A DNA stretch of 64,000 nucleotides from Citrobacter freundii (GCF_011077955.1 NZ_JAALBX010000005.1:186001-250000); one strand, 5' to 3'. Shown: positions 9,113-18,633, counted from the first letter of the stretch. Numbers and translations are program-made. The notes: generated by a model not told the origin, from the letters alone.

Positions 9113-9865
9113 AATGCCATCCGCCTTCATGCGATCGCGAATGTGTTGGGCGCGTTCAGCAGAGGCCGGGTGATCGTCGAACATGGAGCTTTGACGGCCC
9201 GCTTCAAGCGAAGTGAGTTTCTCAAAGCTGGTTGCAAGGCCGATCGGGTTGATCCCGCGTTTGCGCAACAGATCGTAGGAGTAGTCATCCGCTTCGGATT
9301 CCTGACGCTGGGAGAATTGCGCGTTCACCAGTTTCTCGCCTAAATCGCCGAGCTGTGACTGTGAAAGGCTACCAATTACGCCGCCTGCGGATGCGGCAGC
9401 CACACGTGCGGCGTTTGTACCGAGCGCCACCTGCATGCCTTTTTTCACATGCCCCAACGCCACGTGGCCCATTTCATGGCCAATCACGGCTTCGACTTCA
9501 TTGTCATTCATCATGTCCATTAACCCGCTATACACGCGGATGCAACCGTTAGCCATGGCGAACGCGTTAACGTCTTTAGCCATGTAAACCTTGTAGTTAA
9601 CCGGCTGGCCATTGATGTTGTCGCCCAGGGCGGCGGCAATCGTATTCAGACGCTGGGCGTACTGGCTGCCAGCGGGTGCAATCGTCGCTTTGCTGTCCAT
9701 TTCTTTACAGGCTTCGTCGCTGAGCGTTTTGACCTGCGCATCGCTTAAGGTATACGCCTGAAACGCCTCGGCACCGGAGGTCAGGAGGCCGTTTGAGTTC
9801 ATATTCTGGCAACCGCTCAGCAGAGCAACAGCAACCAGGCCTGGCAATATCGCGCGCATCTTCAT
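9107..9865 (-). CDS. loiP: Outer-membrane lipoprotein metalloprotease LoiP
   Basis: A 252-residue M48-family peptidase (formerly YggG). The signal peptide ends in the lipobox LLSGC with Cys19 as the lipidation site. The zinc motif HEMGH and the downstream ESEADDYSYDLL glutamate region are intact, as is the C-terminal DDHPASAERAQHI. In E. coli LoiP is induced at low osmolarity and works with the outer-membrane protease BepA. It is divergent from tktA. Close match to E. coli along its full length. Confidence 0.95.
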   Translation of the reverse strand: MKMRAILPGLVAVALLSGCQNMNSNGLLTSGAEAFQAYTLSDAQVKTLSDEACKEMDSKATIAPAGSQYAQRLNTIAAALGDNINGQPVNYKVYMAKDVNAFAMANGCIRVYSGLMDMMNDNEVEAVIGHEMGHVALGHVKKGMQVALGTNAARVAAASAGGVIGSLSQSQLGDLGEKLVNAQFSQRQESEADDYSYDLLRKRGINPIGLATSFEKLTSLEAGRQSSMFDDHPASAERAQHIRDRMKADGIK

Positions 9866-10145
9866 GTGTAGGATTCCGCTAAAAAAAGTATCGTCGTTAA
9901 CGTTATATCGACGCGTTAACGCGCCGGTAACTGTCAGTATAAAGAACAGCGCACAAGAGAGGCGAGAAGCTTGCGCAACCTGCGAGAAGGATCCAGAGAT
10001 TTCTTAATGGGCAAAAGGATGCTCCATGTACATAGAAAGCCGCTTGGGTTACATTGTGGGTCAAATTTTCGGGGCGTAGCCCATAACGCGCGTTCGTCAA
10101 GCCGTTACCATGCTTTGCCCTTTAACTATCCGATGTGGAGTCAAA

Positions 10146-12137
10146 ATGTCCTCTCGTAAAGAGCTTGCCAATGCTATTCGTGCGCTCAGCATGGATGCAG
10201 TACAGAAAGCCAAATCCGGTCACCCGGGCGCCCCGATGGGCATGGCTGACATTGCCGAAGTCCTGTGGCGTGATTTCCTGAACCATAACCCCAACAACCC
10301 GGCTTGGGCTGACCGCGACCGCTTCGTGCTGTCTAACGGTCACGGCTCAATGCTGATATATAGCCTGCTGCACCTCACCGGTTATGACCTGCCGATTGAC
10401 GAGTTGAAAAACTTCCGTCAACTGCACTCTAAAACCCCGGGCCACCCGGAAGTGGGTTACACCGCAGGTGTTGAAACCACGACCGGCCCGCTGGGCCAGG
10501 GTATCGCTAACGCCGTAGGTATGGCGATTGCTGAGAAAACCCTCGCAGCGCAGTTCAACCGTCCTGGTCACGACATCGTCAATCACTTCACCTATGCCTT
10601 TATGGGTGACGGCTGCATGATGGAAGGCATTTCCCATGAAGTATGCTCGCTGGCAGGCACGCTGAAGCTGGGTAAACTGGTCGCGTTCTATGATGACAAC
10701 GGTATCTCCATTGACGGTCACGTTGAAGGCTGGTTCACCGACGACACCGCTAAACGCTTTGAAGCCTACGGCTGGCACGTTGTGCGCGGCGTTGACGGTC
10801 ACGATGCAGACGCTATCAAACGTGCCGTGGAAGAAGCGCGCGCTGTAACTGACAAGCCGTCCTTGCTGATGTGCAAAACCATCATCGGCTTCGGTTCTCC
10901 GAACAAAGCGGGTACCCACGACTCTCACGGTGCGCCGCTGGGCGACGCGGAAGTGGCGCTGACTCGCGAGCAACTGGGCTGGAAACACCCGGCTTTCGAA
11001 ATCCCGTCTGACATCTATGCGCAGTGGGATGCCAAAGAAGTAGGCCAGGCGAAAGAATCCGCCTGGAACGAGAAATTCGCAGCCTACGCGAAAGCCTTCC
11101 CGGAACAGGCCGCTGAATTCACGCGTCGTATGAAAGGCGAAATGCCGGCGGATTTCGATGCGAAAGCGAACGAGTTTATCGCGAAACTGCAGGCGAACCC
11201 GTCCAAAATTGCGAGCCGTAAAGCTTCCCAGAATGCCATTGAAGCCTTCGGTCCGTGGTTGCCGGAATTCCTCGGCGGTTCAGCTGACCTGGCACCCAGC
11301 AACCTGACTATCTGGTCCGGTTCTAAAGCTATCAATGAAGACGCGGCGGGTAACTATATCCATTACGGCGTGCGCGAATTTGGTATGACGGCGATTGCCA
11401 ACGGTATTGCGCTGCACGGCGGCTTCCTGCCGTACACCTCCACCTTCCTGATGTTCGTGGAGTATGCGCGTAACGCGGTGCGTATGGCCGCGCTAATGAA
11501 ACAGCGTCAGGTAATGGTTTACACCCACGACTCTATCGGTCTGGGCGAAGATGGTCCGACCCACCAGCCGGTTGAGCAGACCGCTTCTCTGCGCCTGACG
11601 CCGAACATGTCCACATGGCGTCCGTGCGACCAGGTTGAATCTGCCGTGGCGTGGAAATATGGCGTTGAGCGTCAGGACGGCCCAACCGCGCTTATCCTGT
11701 CTCGTCAGAACCTGGCGCAGCAGGAGCGTAGCGAAGCGCAACTGGCAAATATCGCCCGTGGCGGTTATGTGCTGAAAGATTGCGACGGCCAGCCGCAGCT
11801 GATTTTCATCGCGACCGGTTCTGAAGTGGAGCTGGCTGTCGCCGCATGGGAACAGCTCTCAGCGGAAGGCGTTAAAGCACGCGTTGTTTCTATGCCGTCT
11901 ACCGATGCGTTCGAGAAGCAGGATGCGGCTTACCGTGAATCCGTGCTGCCGAAAGCGGTATCTGCGCGTGTGGCAGTGGAAGCGGGTATCGCTGACTACT
12001 GGTACAAGTACGTGGGCCTGAACGGCGCTGTCGTGGGGATGACTACCTTCGGCGAGTCTGCGCCAGCAGAGCTGTTGTTTGAAGAGTTCGGCTTCACCGT
12101 AGACAACGTCGTCGCGAAAGCAAAAGCACTGCTGTAA
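10146..12137 (+). CDS. tktA: Transketolase 1
   Basis: The 663-residue thiamine-diphosphate enzyme that transfers two-carbon units in the non-oxidative pentose phosphate pathway. The ThDP motif GDGCMMEG...N is intact (GDG to DDNG), as are [16 protein letters not shown] and the pyrimidine-domain region [18 protein letters not shown] 10146 gives the E. coli N-terminus (MSSRKELAN) and exact length; the in-frame extension to 10110 is not conserved. It is transcribed alone, with a strong terminator downstream. Confidence 0.98.
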   Translation: MSSRKELANAIRALSMDAVQKAKSGHPGAPMGMADIAEVLWRDFLNHNPNNPAWADRDRFVLSNGHGSMLIYSLLHLTGYDLPIDELKNFRQLHSKTPGHPEVGYTAGVETTTGPLGQGIANAVGMAIAEKTLAAQFNRPGHDIVNHFTYAFMGDGCMMEGISHEVCSLAGTLKLGKLVAFYDDNGISIDGHVEGWFTDDTAKRFEAYGWHVVRGVDGHDADAIKRAVEEARAVTDKPSLLMCKTIIGFGSPNKAGTHDSHGAPLGDAEVALTREQLGWKHPAFEIPSDIYAQWDAKEVGQAKESAWNEKFAAYAKAFPEQAAEFTRRMKGEMPADFDAKANEFIAKLQANPSKIASRKASQNAIEAFGPWLPEFLGGSADLAPSNLTIWSGSKAINEDAAGNYIHYGVREFGMTAIANGIALHGGFLPYTSTFLMFVEYARNAVRMAALMKQRQVMVYTHDSIGLGEDGPTHQPVEQTASLRLTPNMSTWRPCDQVESAVAWKYGVERQDGPTALILSRQNLAQQERSEAQLANIARGGYVLKDCDGQPQLIFIATGSEVELAVAAWEQLSAEGVKARVVSMPSTDAFEKQDAAYRESVLPKAVSARVAVEAGIADYWYKYVGLNGAVVGMTTFGESAPAELLFEEFGFTVDNVVAKAKALL

Positions 12138-12151
12138 TCACAGTCCTGTTC

Positions 12152-12182
12152 AAAACGGGTCGCTTCGGCGGCCCGTTTTTTT
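12152..12182 (+). terminator. tktA rho-independent terminator
   Basis: AAAACGGG.CGC-TTCG-GCG.CCCGTTTT with one internal mismatch, a UUCG tetraloop and a T-run. Confidence 0.9.
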
Positions 12183-12454
12183 GTGGATAAGTAATTTATT
12201 TTTTTGTCAGTGCAATAGTTGTAGAGAGATCTGAATCACAAATCTATAATTTATCAATTTTAAGTAATTGCAATAAAGATCACAAAATTAATATTGATAT
12301 TTATTTTTTAAATCACAACAAATTGTTTTAAAAGCATTTATAAAAATATGCGCATCGTATCAGGCGTTTTTCCCCTCAATTGATTTCATTTTGCTGCACG
12401 CGTATTTTGTTTTTAGCGCTAACTCTTACCCTAAAAATAAAATAAGGAAAATGT
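12183..12454. other. AT-rich leader of the cmt cluster
   Basis: About 270 bases, strikingly rich in A and T compared with its neighbours, containing many A/T tracts and a CRP-like site at 12269-12284. It precedes cmtB, whose ATG has AAGGAAAA just upstream. The composition suggests possible H-NS binding; this is inference. Confidence 0.55.
12269..12284. promoter_or_regulatory. CRP-like site upstream of cmtB
   Basis: TGCAA-TAAAGA-TCACA: the right half is perfect and the left half matches 3 of 5 of the CRP consensus TGTGA-N6-TCACA. Catabolite control would fit a PTS operon. Confidence 0.4.
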
Positions 12455-12898
12455 ATGCGGCTAATTGATTACTTTCCAGCATCATCAATCTCTATAAAAA
12501 GTTCGGCAACGAACTGGCAGGAGGCCATAGATTTTTCTATGTCATCTTTATTGGCTAATCATTATGTTAATACTAATTATATTCAGGCCATTAAGGATTT
12601 AACGATTACCATTGGTCCTTATTATATATTAGCACCTGGCGTCGCCATGCCGCATGCCCGACCGGAATGCGGTGCGTTAAAAACCGGCATGTCTTTAACG
12701 CTTCTCAAACAGGAAGTGAAGTTTGCTGAAGATGATGAAGGAATAAAATTATTAATCGGCTTATCTGCGGCAAATTCCGATTCACACATTGGTGCTATTC
12801 AGGCCTTAAGCGAATTATTAAGTGAAGAGGAAACACTGACTGCTTTATTAGCCGCTAAATCAGAAAAACAACTGGCGGATATCATCGCCCGCGCATAA
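12455..12898 (+). CDS. cmtB: Mannitol-type PTS EIIA component CmtB
   Basis: A 147-residue EIIA domain of the fructose-mannitol PTS family. His67 in GVAMPHARPECG is the phosphorylation site that receives phosphate from HPr and passes it to the EIIB domain of CmtA. It is the first gene of a cluster with cmtA 25 bases downstream. E. coli CmtB is a close match; the E. coli system is called cryptic mannitol and its true substrate is uncertain. Confidence 0.94.
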   Translation: MRLIDYFPASSISIKSSATNWQEAIDFSMSSLLANHYVNTNYIQAIKDLTITIGPYYILAPGVAMPHARPECGALKTGMSLTLLKQEVKFAEDDEGIKLLIGLSAANSDSHIGAIQALSELLSEEETLTALLAAKSEKQLADIIARA

Positions 12899-12923
12899 TT
12901 CACCGTCTCTTTAGGACATTATT

Positions 12924-14303
12924 ATGGAAAACAGGTCTGCTCGTGCCAAAGTCCAGGCTTTTGGTGGGTTTTTGACTGCAATGGTCATTCCCAACATCGG
13001 CGCTTTTATTGCCTGGGGATTTATTACTGCATTATTTATTCCTACCGGTTGGATGCCAAATGCGCATTTCGCCAAAATTGTGGGTCCGATGATCACCTAT
13101 TTATTGCCCGTAATGATTGGCTCTACCGGGGGGCATTTGGTGGGGGGCAAGCGTGGCGCAGTCATGGGAGGGATTGGTTCTATTGGCGTGATCGTGGGTG
13201 CGGATATTCCGATGTTCCTTGGCGCAATGGTCATGGGGCCGCTTGGCGGTTGGGTGATTAAGCATATCGACCGTTTGCTGGAAAAACGCATTCCGGCCGG
13301 GTTTGAGATGGTTATAAATAACTTCTCTCTCGGTATTGTTGGGATGCTTTTATGCTTACTGGGATTTGAAGTTATCGGCCCCGCGGTTCTCGTTGCCAAT
13401 AATTTTGTGAAAGAGTGCATTGAAGCGTTGGTGCATGCGGGTTATCTGCCGTTGTTATCGGTTATCAATGAACCCGCGAAAGTCCTCTTTCTTAACAATG
13501 CCATCGATCAGGGCATGTACTATCCGCTTGGGATGCAACAGGCTTCCGAAACAGGCAAATCGATTTTCTTCATGGTGGCATCGAACCCGGGGCCGGGCTT
13601 AGGTTTGTTACTCGGGTTTGCCATCTTTGGTAAAGGAATGAGTAAAAAGTCTGCGCCAGGGGCGATGATTATCCACTTCCTCGGGGGTATTCATGAGCTG
13701 TATTTCCCCTATGTACTGATGAAACCCTTGACGCTGATTGGCATGATTGCCGGAGGAATGACCGGGACCTGGGTATTTCATTTGTTAGACGGTGGGTTAG
13801 TTGCAGGACCCAGTCCGGGATCGATATTCGCCTATCTTGCACTGACGCCAAAAGGGGCTTTCCTGGCAACGATTGCTGGCGTCACCGCGGGAACGGTGGT
13901 GACCTTTATTATTACCTCTTTAATTCTGAAGATGGAAAAAAACATCAAAACCGAAAGCGAAGATAATTTTGTTGAATCCACCAGAACCGTCAACGCTATG
14001 AAGCAGGAAGGTAAATTCGCTTATAAAAACATAAAACGTGTTGCGTTTGTCTGTGATGCAGGAATGGGTTCCAGCGCAATGGGCGCCACCACCTTCCGTA
14101 AACGTCTTGAAAGAGCGGGCCTGAATATTAATGTGGCGCATTATGCCATCGAAAACGTTCCGCAAGATGCCGATATTATTGTTACCCATGCCAGTCTTGA
14201 AGGTCGCGTTAAGCGGGTGAGTGAAAAGCCATTGGTGCTAATCAAAAATTATATTGGTGACCCATTGTTGGATGATTTATTTAAACAGCTTACCGCGAAT
14301 TAA
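12924..14303 (+). CDS. cmtA: Mannitol-type PTS EIICB component CmtA
   Basis: A 459-residue fused permease. The N-terminal EIIC domain (about residues 10-340) has the mannitol-permease features NNAIDQG and GGIHELYFPY. The C-terminal EIIB domain (from about 370) begins VAFVCDAGMGSS, with Cys377 as the phosphocysteine. The separate EIIA is CmtB, so CmtBA forms one transporter; unlike MtlA, the EIIA is not fused. Downstream genes yggP and yggF suggest the imported phosphosugar is oxidised and dephosphorylated. Confidence 0.94.
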   Translation: MENRSARAKVQAFGGFLTAMVIPNIGAFIAWGFITALFIPTGWMPNAHFAKIVGPMITYLLPVMIGSTGGHLVGGKRGAVMGGIGSIGVIVGADIPMFLGAMVMGPLGGWVIKHIDRLLEKRIPAGFEMVINNFSLGIVGMLLCLLGFEVIGPAVLVANNFVKECIEALVHAGYLPLLSVINEPAKVLFLNNAIDQGMYYPLGMQQASETGKSIFFMVASNPGPGLGLLLGFAIFGKGMSKKSAPGAMIIHFLGGIHELYFPYVLMKPLTLIGMIAGGMTGTWVFHLLDGGLVAGPSPGSIFAYLALTPKGAFLATIAGVTAGTVVTFIITSLILKMEKNIKTESEDNFVESTRTVNAMKQEGKFAYKNIKRVAFVCDAGMGSSAMGATTFRKRLERAGLNINVAHYAIENVPQDADIIVTHASLEGRVKRVSEKPLVLIKNYIGDPLLDDLFKQLTAN

Positions 14304-14325
14304 CCGTCTTCTTTTTGGAGTGAAT

Positions 14326-15603
14326 ATGAAAACGAAAGTTGCTGCCATATATGGCAAGCAGGATATTCGTATCCGCGAATTTGAGTTGCCTGCAATTACA
14401 GAAAACGAATTGTTAGTGAGCGTAATATCCGACAGTGTGTGTTTATCTACCTGGAAAGCGGCTACGTTGGGAAGCGATCATAAACGTGTGCCGGACGATC
14501 TTGCCAATCACCCGGTTATTACCGGCCATGAGTGCGCAGGTATTATTGTTGAAGTGGGTAAAAACTTAACCCATCTCTATAAGAAAGGTCAGCGCTTTGT
14601 TTTACAGCCCGCAATGGGATTGCCAAGCGGCTATTCGGCGGGATACAGCTACGAATATTTTGGCGGCAATGCTACTTATATGATTATTCCGGAAGTGGCG
14701 ATTAATCTGGGCTGTGTTTTACCCTATCACGGTTCTTATTTTGCTGCTGCATCCTTAGCCGAGCCGATGTGCTGCATTATTGGCGCATATAACGCGAACT
14801 ATCACACGACGCCTTACGTTTACAAGCATCGTATGGGTATTAAGCCCGGGGGGAGCATTGCGCTTCTGGGTTGTGCCGGACCGATGGGAATTGGTGCTAT
14901 AGATTACGCCATTAACGGCCACATTCAGCCTTCGCGTGTCGTGGTGGTTGATATTGACGACGCGCGACTGGCGCAGGCGAAAAAGCTGTTACCCGTTGAG
15001 CTGGCGGCAGAAAAGGGGATCGAGCTTATCTATGTGAATACCAGCGGCATGGTTGATCCCACGGCGACGTTGCGTGCGTTAACCCATGACGCTGGTTTTG
15101 ATGATGTCTTTGTGTATGCGGCAGTGCCAGCAGTCATTGAGATGGCTGATGATCTTCTTGCGCAAGATGGGTGCCTGAATTTTTTTGCCGGCCCTACGGA
15201 CAGTCACTTCAAAGTGCCGTTTAATTTTTATAACGTGCATTACAACAGTACCCACGTTGTCGGGACGTCCGGTGGTTCCACGGAAGATATGAAAGAGGCC
15301 ATCGCGCTCAGCGCTACCGGTCAGCTACAACCCTCATTTATGGTGACACATATTGGCGGGCTTGATGCCGTTCCGGAAACTGTATTGAATTTACCCGCGA
15401 TCCCAGGCGGTAAGAAGCTGATTTATAACGGAGTTACCATGCCGCTAACCGCCATTGCTGATTTTGCTGAGAAAGGGAAAACTGACCCACTGTTTAAAGA
15501 GCTGGCGCGACTGGTGGAGGAAACGCACGGCATCTGGAATGAAAAGGCAGAAAAATACCTGTTGGCGCAATTCGGCGTTGATATCGGGGAGGCGGCGCTA
15601 TGA
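14326..15603 (+). CDS. yggP: Zinc-type alcohol dehydrogenase-like protein YggP
   Basis: A 425-residue member of the medium-chain dehydrogenase family. The GroES-like domain has HPVITGHECAG, where the Glu-His region would hold catalytic zinc, and a Rossmann domain follows around GCAGPMGIGAIDYA with the acidic VVVVDIDD strand end typical of NAD use. By position it probably oxidises a sugar phosphate delivered by CmtBA; the substrate is unproven. The ATG at 14326 matches E. coli YggP (425 residues) and has TGGAG upstream. It overlaps yggF by four bases (ATGA). Confidence 0.9.
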   Translation: MKTKVAAIYGKQDIRIREFELPAITENELLVSVISDSVCLSTWKAATLGSDHKRVPDDLANHPVITGHECAGIIVEVGKNLTHLYKKGQRFVLQPAMGLPSGYSAGYSYEYFGGNATYMIIPEVAINLGCVLPYHGSYFAAASLAEPMCCIIGAYNANYHTTPYVYKHRMGIKPGGSIALLGCAGPMGIGAIDYAINGHIQPSRVVVVDIDDARLAQAKKLLPVELAAEKGIELIYVNTSGMVDPTATLRALTHDAGFDDVFVYAAVPAVIEMADDLLAQDGCLNFFAGPTDSHFKVPFNFYNVHYNSTHVVGTSGGSTEDMKEAIALSATGQLQPSFMVTHIGGLDAVPETVLNLPAIPGGKKLIYNGVTMPLTAIADFAEKGKTDPLFKELARLVEETHGIWNEKAEKYLLAQFGVDIGEAAL

Positions 15604-16571
15604 TGTCGCTGGCATGGCCGCTCTTTCGCATTACGGAGCAGGCCGCACTCGCTGCCTGGCCGCAGACCGGGTGCGGCGATAAAAACAAGATTGATGGTCT
15701 GGCCGTGACGGCGATGCGAGAAGCCCTGAACAGTATTGCTATCCGTGGGCGAATCGTCATTGGCGAAGGAGAGATTGATCGTGCTCCGATGCTGTGGATC
15801 GGCGAGGAAGTGGGTAGCGGTATCGGGCCGGAAGTCGACATTGCCGTCGATCCTATTGAAGGAACCCGAATGGTGGCAATGGGGCAAAGCAACGCGCTGG
15901 CAGTCATGGCCTTTGCACCCGGCGGAAGTTTGTTACACGCGCCAGATATGTACATGAGAAAACTGGTTGTTAACCGGGGTGCGAAAGGGGCAATCAACCT
16001 GACGCTGCCGTTGGCGGATAATCTGCGTCGTGTGGCTGATGCATTGGGTAAACCATTGGAGCAAATGCGCATGGTGACGCTCGATAAACCGCGACTCCAA
16101 CCAGCGATAGCCGAGGCGAGACGGCTTGGGGTTAATGTCTTTGCTCTGCCTGATGGTGATGTGGCCGCCAGTGTGCTGACCTGTCTGCAGGATAATCCCT
16201 ATGACCTGATGTATACCATTGGCGGCGCGCCTGAAGGGGTGATTTCCGCCTGTGCGGTTAAAGCGCTGGGGGGCGATATGCAGGCTGAGCTTATCGATTT
16301 TTGCGAGGCGAAAGGTGAAAACGCAGATAATCGTCTGATAGCGGCGCAGGAACGGCAGCGCTGCGTAGAAATGGGCGTTGAGATCAACCGTATCTATGCG
16401 CTTGATGAACTGGTAGGGGGAAATAAGACCCTCTTCAGTGCGACGGGTGTGACGGGCGGCGATCTTGTTAAAGGGATCCAACAGGTTGCGAATGGTGTGC
16501 GCACGCAAACTTTACTGATCGGCGGCGCGGATCGAACGTGTAATATAATAGACTCTCTGCATTCATGGTGA
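15600..16571 (+). CDS. yggF: Class II fructose-1,6-bisphosphatase YggF
   Basis: A 323-residue GlpX-family phosphatase, paralogous to GlpX. The metal-binding motifs GEGEIDRAPM and DPIEGT are intact, as is the later GGAPEGV. E. coli YggF hydrolyses fructose 1,6-bisphosphate in vitro. Its ATG overlaps the yggP stop (ATGA), indicating translational coupling; it ends the cmtB-cmtA-yggP-yggF run, and the structured element at 16587 begins 16 bases after its stop. Confidence 0.94.
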   Translation: MMSLAWPLFRITEQAALAAWPQTGCGDKNKIDGLAVTAMREALNSIAIRGRIVIGEGEIDRAPMLWIGEEVGSGIGPEVDIAVDPIEGTRMVAMGQSNALAVMAFAPGGSLLHAPDMYMRKLVVNRGAKGAINLTLPLADNLRRVADALGKPLEQMRMVTLDKPRLQPAIAEARRLGVNVFALPDGDVAASVLTCLQDNPYDLMYTIGGAPEGVISACAVKALGGDMQAELIDFCEAKGENADNRLIAAQERQRCVEMGVEINRIYALDELVGGNKTLFSATGVTGGDLVKGIQQVANGVRTQTLLIGGADRTCNIIDSLHSW

Positions 16572-16586
16572 TTCAGCCTCATTGAA

Positions 16587-16752
16587 TTTCAAGGTGCAGG
16601 ACAAAACACGCCCTGTATTGAACAGCGCTTGTACAGGCCGCGAAGGGGCGATGCCGCAAGCCGGGTAACGTGGTAAGCGCGTGGATCCTGAGGAGCACAG
16701 ATAACGCTGTGACAGGGAGAACGGACGCAACCCGCTCACCTGTAACTTGAAA
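16587..16752 (+). ncRNA. Unidentified structured RNA or palindromic element upstream of yggD
   Basis: The ends of this 166-base segment pair over 14 positions with one mismatch (16587-16600 with 16739-16752). Inside are nested stems: CCTGTA/TACAGG (16612-16617 with 16632-16637), CGGGT/ACCCG (16662-16666 with 16730-16734), GCGT/ACGC (16679-16682 with 16725-16728), TCCTG/CAGGG (16686-16690 with 16713-16717) and CACAG/CTGTG (16696-16700 with 16707-16711). The fold is compact, non-coding, and sits in the leader of yggD-yggC. It does not match a riboswitch class I can recall. It could be a leader RNA or a MITE-like inverted repeat; no clear target-site duplication was seen. Confidence 0.5.
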
Positions 16753-16776
16753 GACGACGAGGTTATCGGGAAACGA

Positions 16777-17286
16777 ATGACGACACTGACAGAAGACGAT
16801 GTGCTTGAGCAACTGGATGCTCAAAATGACCTGCTCTCGTTTATGACGACGGCAAATAATATTTTGCTCCAGGGCATTAAGCGCTTTCTGCCATCGCTGT
16901 TCGTCAATAACGATGAAGAGATCGTGGAATATGCAGTGAAGCCGTTACTCGCTCAGAGTGGACCACTTGATGATATTGAGGTTGCGTTACGTCTGATTTA
17001 TGCGCTGGGAAAAATGGATAAATGGCTTTATGCCGATATCACCCATTTTTCCCAGTTCTATCAGTATCTGAATGAGCAAGAGACAATTCCCGGTTTTGCC
17101 GATGACATTACCTGGGATTTTATCAGTAACGTCAACAGCATTACCCGCAACGCGACACTTTACGGTGCGCTTAAGTCGATGAAATTTGCCGACTTTGCTG
17201 CGTGGTCTGAAGTGCGTTTTAGCGCTATGGTCAAGACGGCAATGACACTGGCAGTGACGGCGATTTTAAAGGAATTAACGCCGTGA
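16777..17286 (+). CDS. yggD: MtlR-family protein YggD (reported fumarase E in E. coli)
   Basis: A 169-residue protein of the MtlR (mannitol operon repressor) family, sharing nearly all of its sequence with E. coli YggD, for example LPSLFVNNDEEIVEYAVKPLLAQSGPLDD in shorter matching blocks. MtlR-type proteins lack a classical DNA-binding domain. E. coli YggD has been reported to have fumarase activity (FumE). ATG 16777 gives the E. coli start; upstream residues are encoded within the closing stem of the structured element. It overlaps yggC by 4 bases (GTGA). Confidence 0.9.
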   Translation: MTTLTEDDVLEQLDAQNDLLSFMTTANNILLQGIKRFLPSLFVNNDEEIVEYAVKPLLAQSGPLDDIEVALRLIYALGKMDKWLYADITHFSQFYQYLNEQETIPGFADDITWDFISNVNSITRNATLYGALKSMKFADFAAWSEVRFSAMVKTAMTLAVTAILKELTP

Positions 17287-17993
17287 AAATCGAACTAATG
17301 GTGAATGGGCTACAGGTTGAAGCGCATTATCATGATGATGAGATAAAGAACGTCCACAAACCCTTATTACAACAACTGGCAAAAATACAGGCCGCTCATC
17401 CGCAGCGACGCACAATTGTTTTTCTCTGCGCTCCGCCGGGTACGGGTAAATCAACGCTGACCACTTTCTGGGAGCACCTCTCTCGTCAGGATCCGCATCT
17501 GCCGACGATCCAGACGTTGCCAATGGATGGTTTTCATCACTACAACAGTTGGCTGGATGCTCATAACCTGCGCGCATACAAAGGGGCGCCGGAATCCTTT
17601 GATGTGGAAAAACTGGCGCAGAATCTGCGTCAGATAAAAGAAGGGGAGGGCTTCTGGCCGCAATATGACCGACAAAAACACGATCCGGTAGAAGCAGCAA
17701 TATGGGTAACTGCGCCGCTTGTGATTGTCGAGGGAAACTGGTTATTGCGGGATGAAGAACGGTGGCGGGCATTAGCGGAATTTTGTGATTATTCGCTGTT
17801 TATTCGCGCTCCTGCCAACGCGCTCCGTACGCGACTGGTAGGCCGTAAGCTGGCTGGGGGGCTTTCACACGCTGAGGCCGAGGCGTTTTATCAACGTACC
17901 GACGAACCGAATGTTCGTCGGGTACTTGAAGAGAGCCTGCCCGCTGACGTTATGCTGGAGATGACGGTTGCGGGTGAATATCGGCTTGCGTGA
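17283..17993 (+). CDS. yggC: P-loop kinase-like protein YggC
   Basis: A 236-residue member of the uridine kinase / phosphoribulokinase superfamily. The Walker A motif APPGTGKST is near residues 50-58, and MDGFHHY and EGNWLL are characteristic of the pantothenate-kinase/uridine-kinase-like subfamily. A sugar or nucleoside kinase role in the neighbouring carbohydrate cluster is plausible but unproven. GTG start at 17283 overlaps the yggD stop. Its 3' end overlaps the converging ATPase gene by 44 bases, so the last 14 codons are read on both strands. Confidence 0.9.
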   Translation: MKIELMVNGLQVEAHYHDDEIKNVHKPLLQQLAKIQAAHPQRRTIVFLCAPPGTGKSTLTTFWEHLSRQDPHLPTIQTLPMDGFHHYNSWLDAHNLRAYKGAPESFDVEKLAQNLRQIKEGEGFWPQYDRQKHDPVEAAIWVTAPLVIVEGNWLLRDEERWRALAEFCDYSLFIRAPANALRTRLVGRKLAGGLSHAEAEAFYQRTDEPNVRRVLEESLPADVMLEMTVAGEYRLA

Positions 17994-18633
17994 GTTGTTT
18001 GTTGTACAGGCGGACAATTCGCGAGAAATGACGCTGTGTAAATGCAGCGTCATGGCTGATGGCAACCACACTTGTGCCACGCTCACGACACACGGCCAAC
18101 CACTGTTCAAAGATACCAAGCCAGTGCGTATCAAAATCCCGGCTGGGTTCATCAAGAAGCAGGATAGCCGGGGCGAGGGCTTCCAGACTGGCTACCGCCA
18201 CCATTCGGCGTTGCGCCGTATGCAGATCCAGCGGATGCGCGTCAGCGACATCCTCAAGCTTACATAAACGCAATGCTGCGGTAGTACGTTGCGCAATTTC
18301 AGCCTCAGGACGTTTCTGTAGTCGTAAACCGAAGGCAATTTCATCCACTACTTTACTGTGAAAGATTTGATTTTCAGCTTCCTGAAACAGCATGCCGATC
18401 AGGTTTGCGCGCTCACGGTTTTTCAGTTGCGCCATCGCGCGGTTTTGCACCGTGACGGTGCCGGATGAGGGTTGCAGCAGCCCTGCCATGATACGCAGTA
18501 GCGTGGATTTTCCCGCGCCATTATCGCCTGTTAACGCCAACCATTCGCCTTCAGGCACTGCCAGTGAGATATCGCGTAAGCAGTCATCGGCGGCGTTCGG
18601 CCAGCGATAGGTTATCTGGTTGAGCGTTAGCAT
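17950..18633 (-). CDS. ECF transporter ATPase with degenerate signature motif
   Basis: A 227-residue ABC ATPase (CbiO/EcfA type). Walker A GDNGAGKST, Walker B ILLLDEP with the catalytic Glu, and the switch His in VVAISHD are all present. The ABC signature, normally LSGGQ, reads LHTAQ here. Start ATG 18633 overlaps the end of the partner ATPase; the upstream extension is out of family. It is the last gene of a PPC-S-T-A-A operon on the minus strand and probably pairs with the ATPase at 18627-19304. The transported substrate is unknown. Confidence 0.88.
   Translation of the reverse strand: MLTLNQITYRWPNAADDCLRDISLAVPEGEWLALTGDNGAGKSTLLRIMAGLLQPSSGTVTVQNRAMAQLKNRERANLIGMLFQEAENQIFHSKVVDEIAFGLRLQKRPEAEIAQRTTAALRLCKLEDVADAHPLDLHTAQRRMVAVASLEALAPAILLLDEPSRDFDTHWLGIFEQWLAVCRERGTSVVAISHDAAFTQRHFSRIVRLYNKQLTQADIHPQPSSPA

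Noticed and set aside
8945-9343. 132-codon plus-strand frame after speB
   Set aside because: Its first third is the dispersed repeat and the rest is antisense to loiP. A similar translated stretch is recoverable from copy B, which explains the apparent protein similarity.
16587-16752. Cobalamin, lysine, TPP, c-di-GMP or guanidine riboswitch identity for the structured element
   Set aside because: Consensus core sequences of these classes were looked for and not found; only a short GGACGCAA resembles part of the c-di-GMP-I motif, without the rest.
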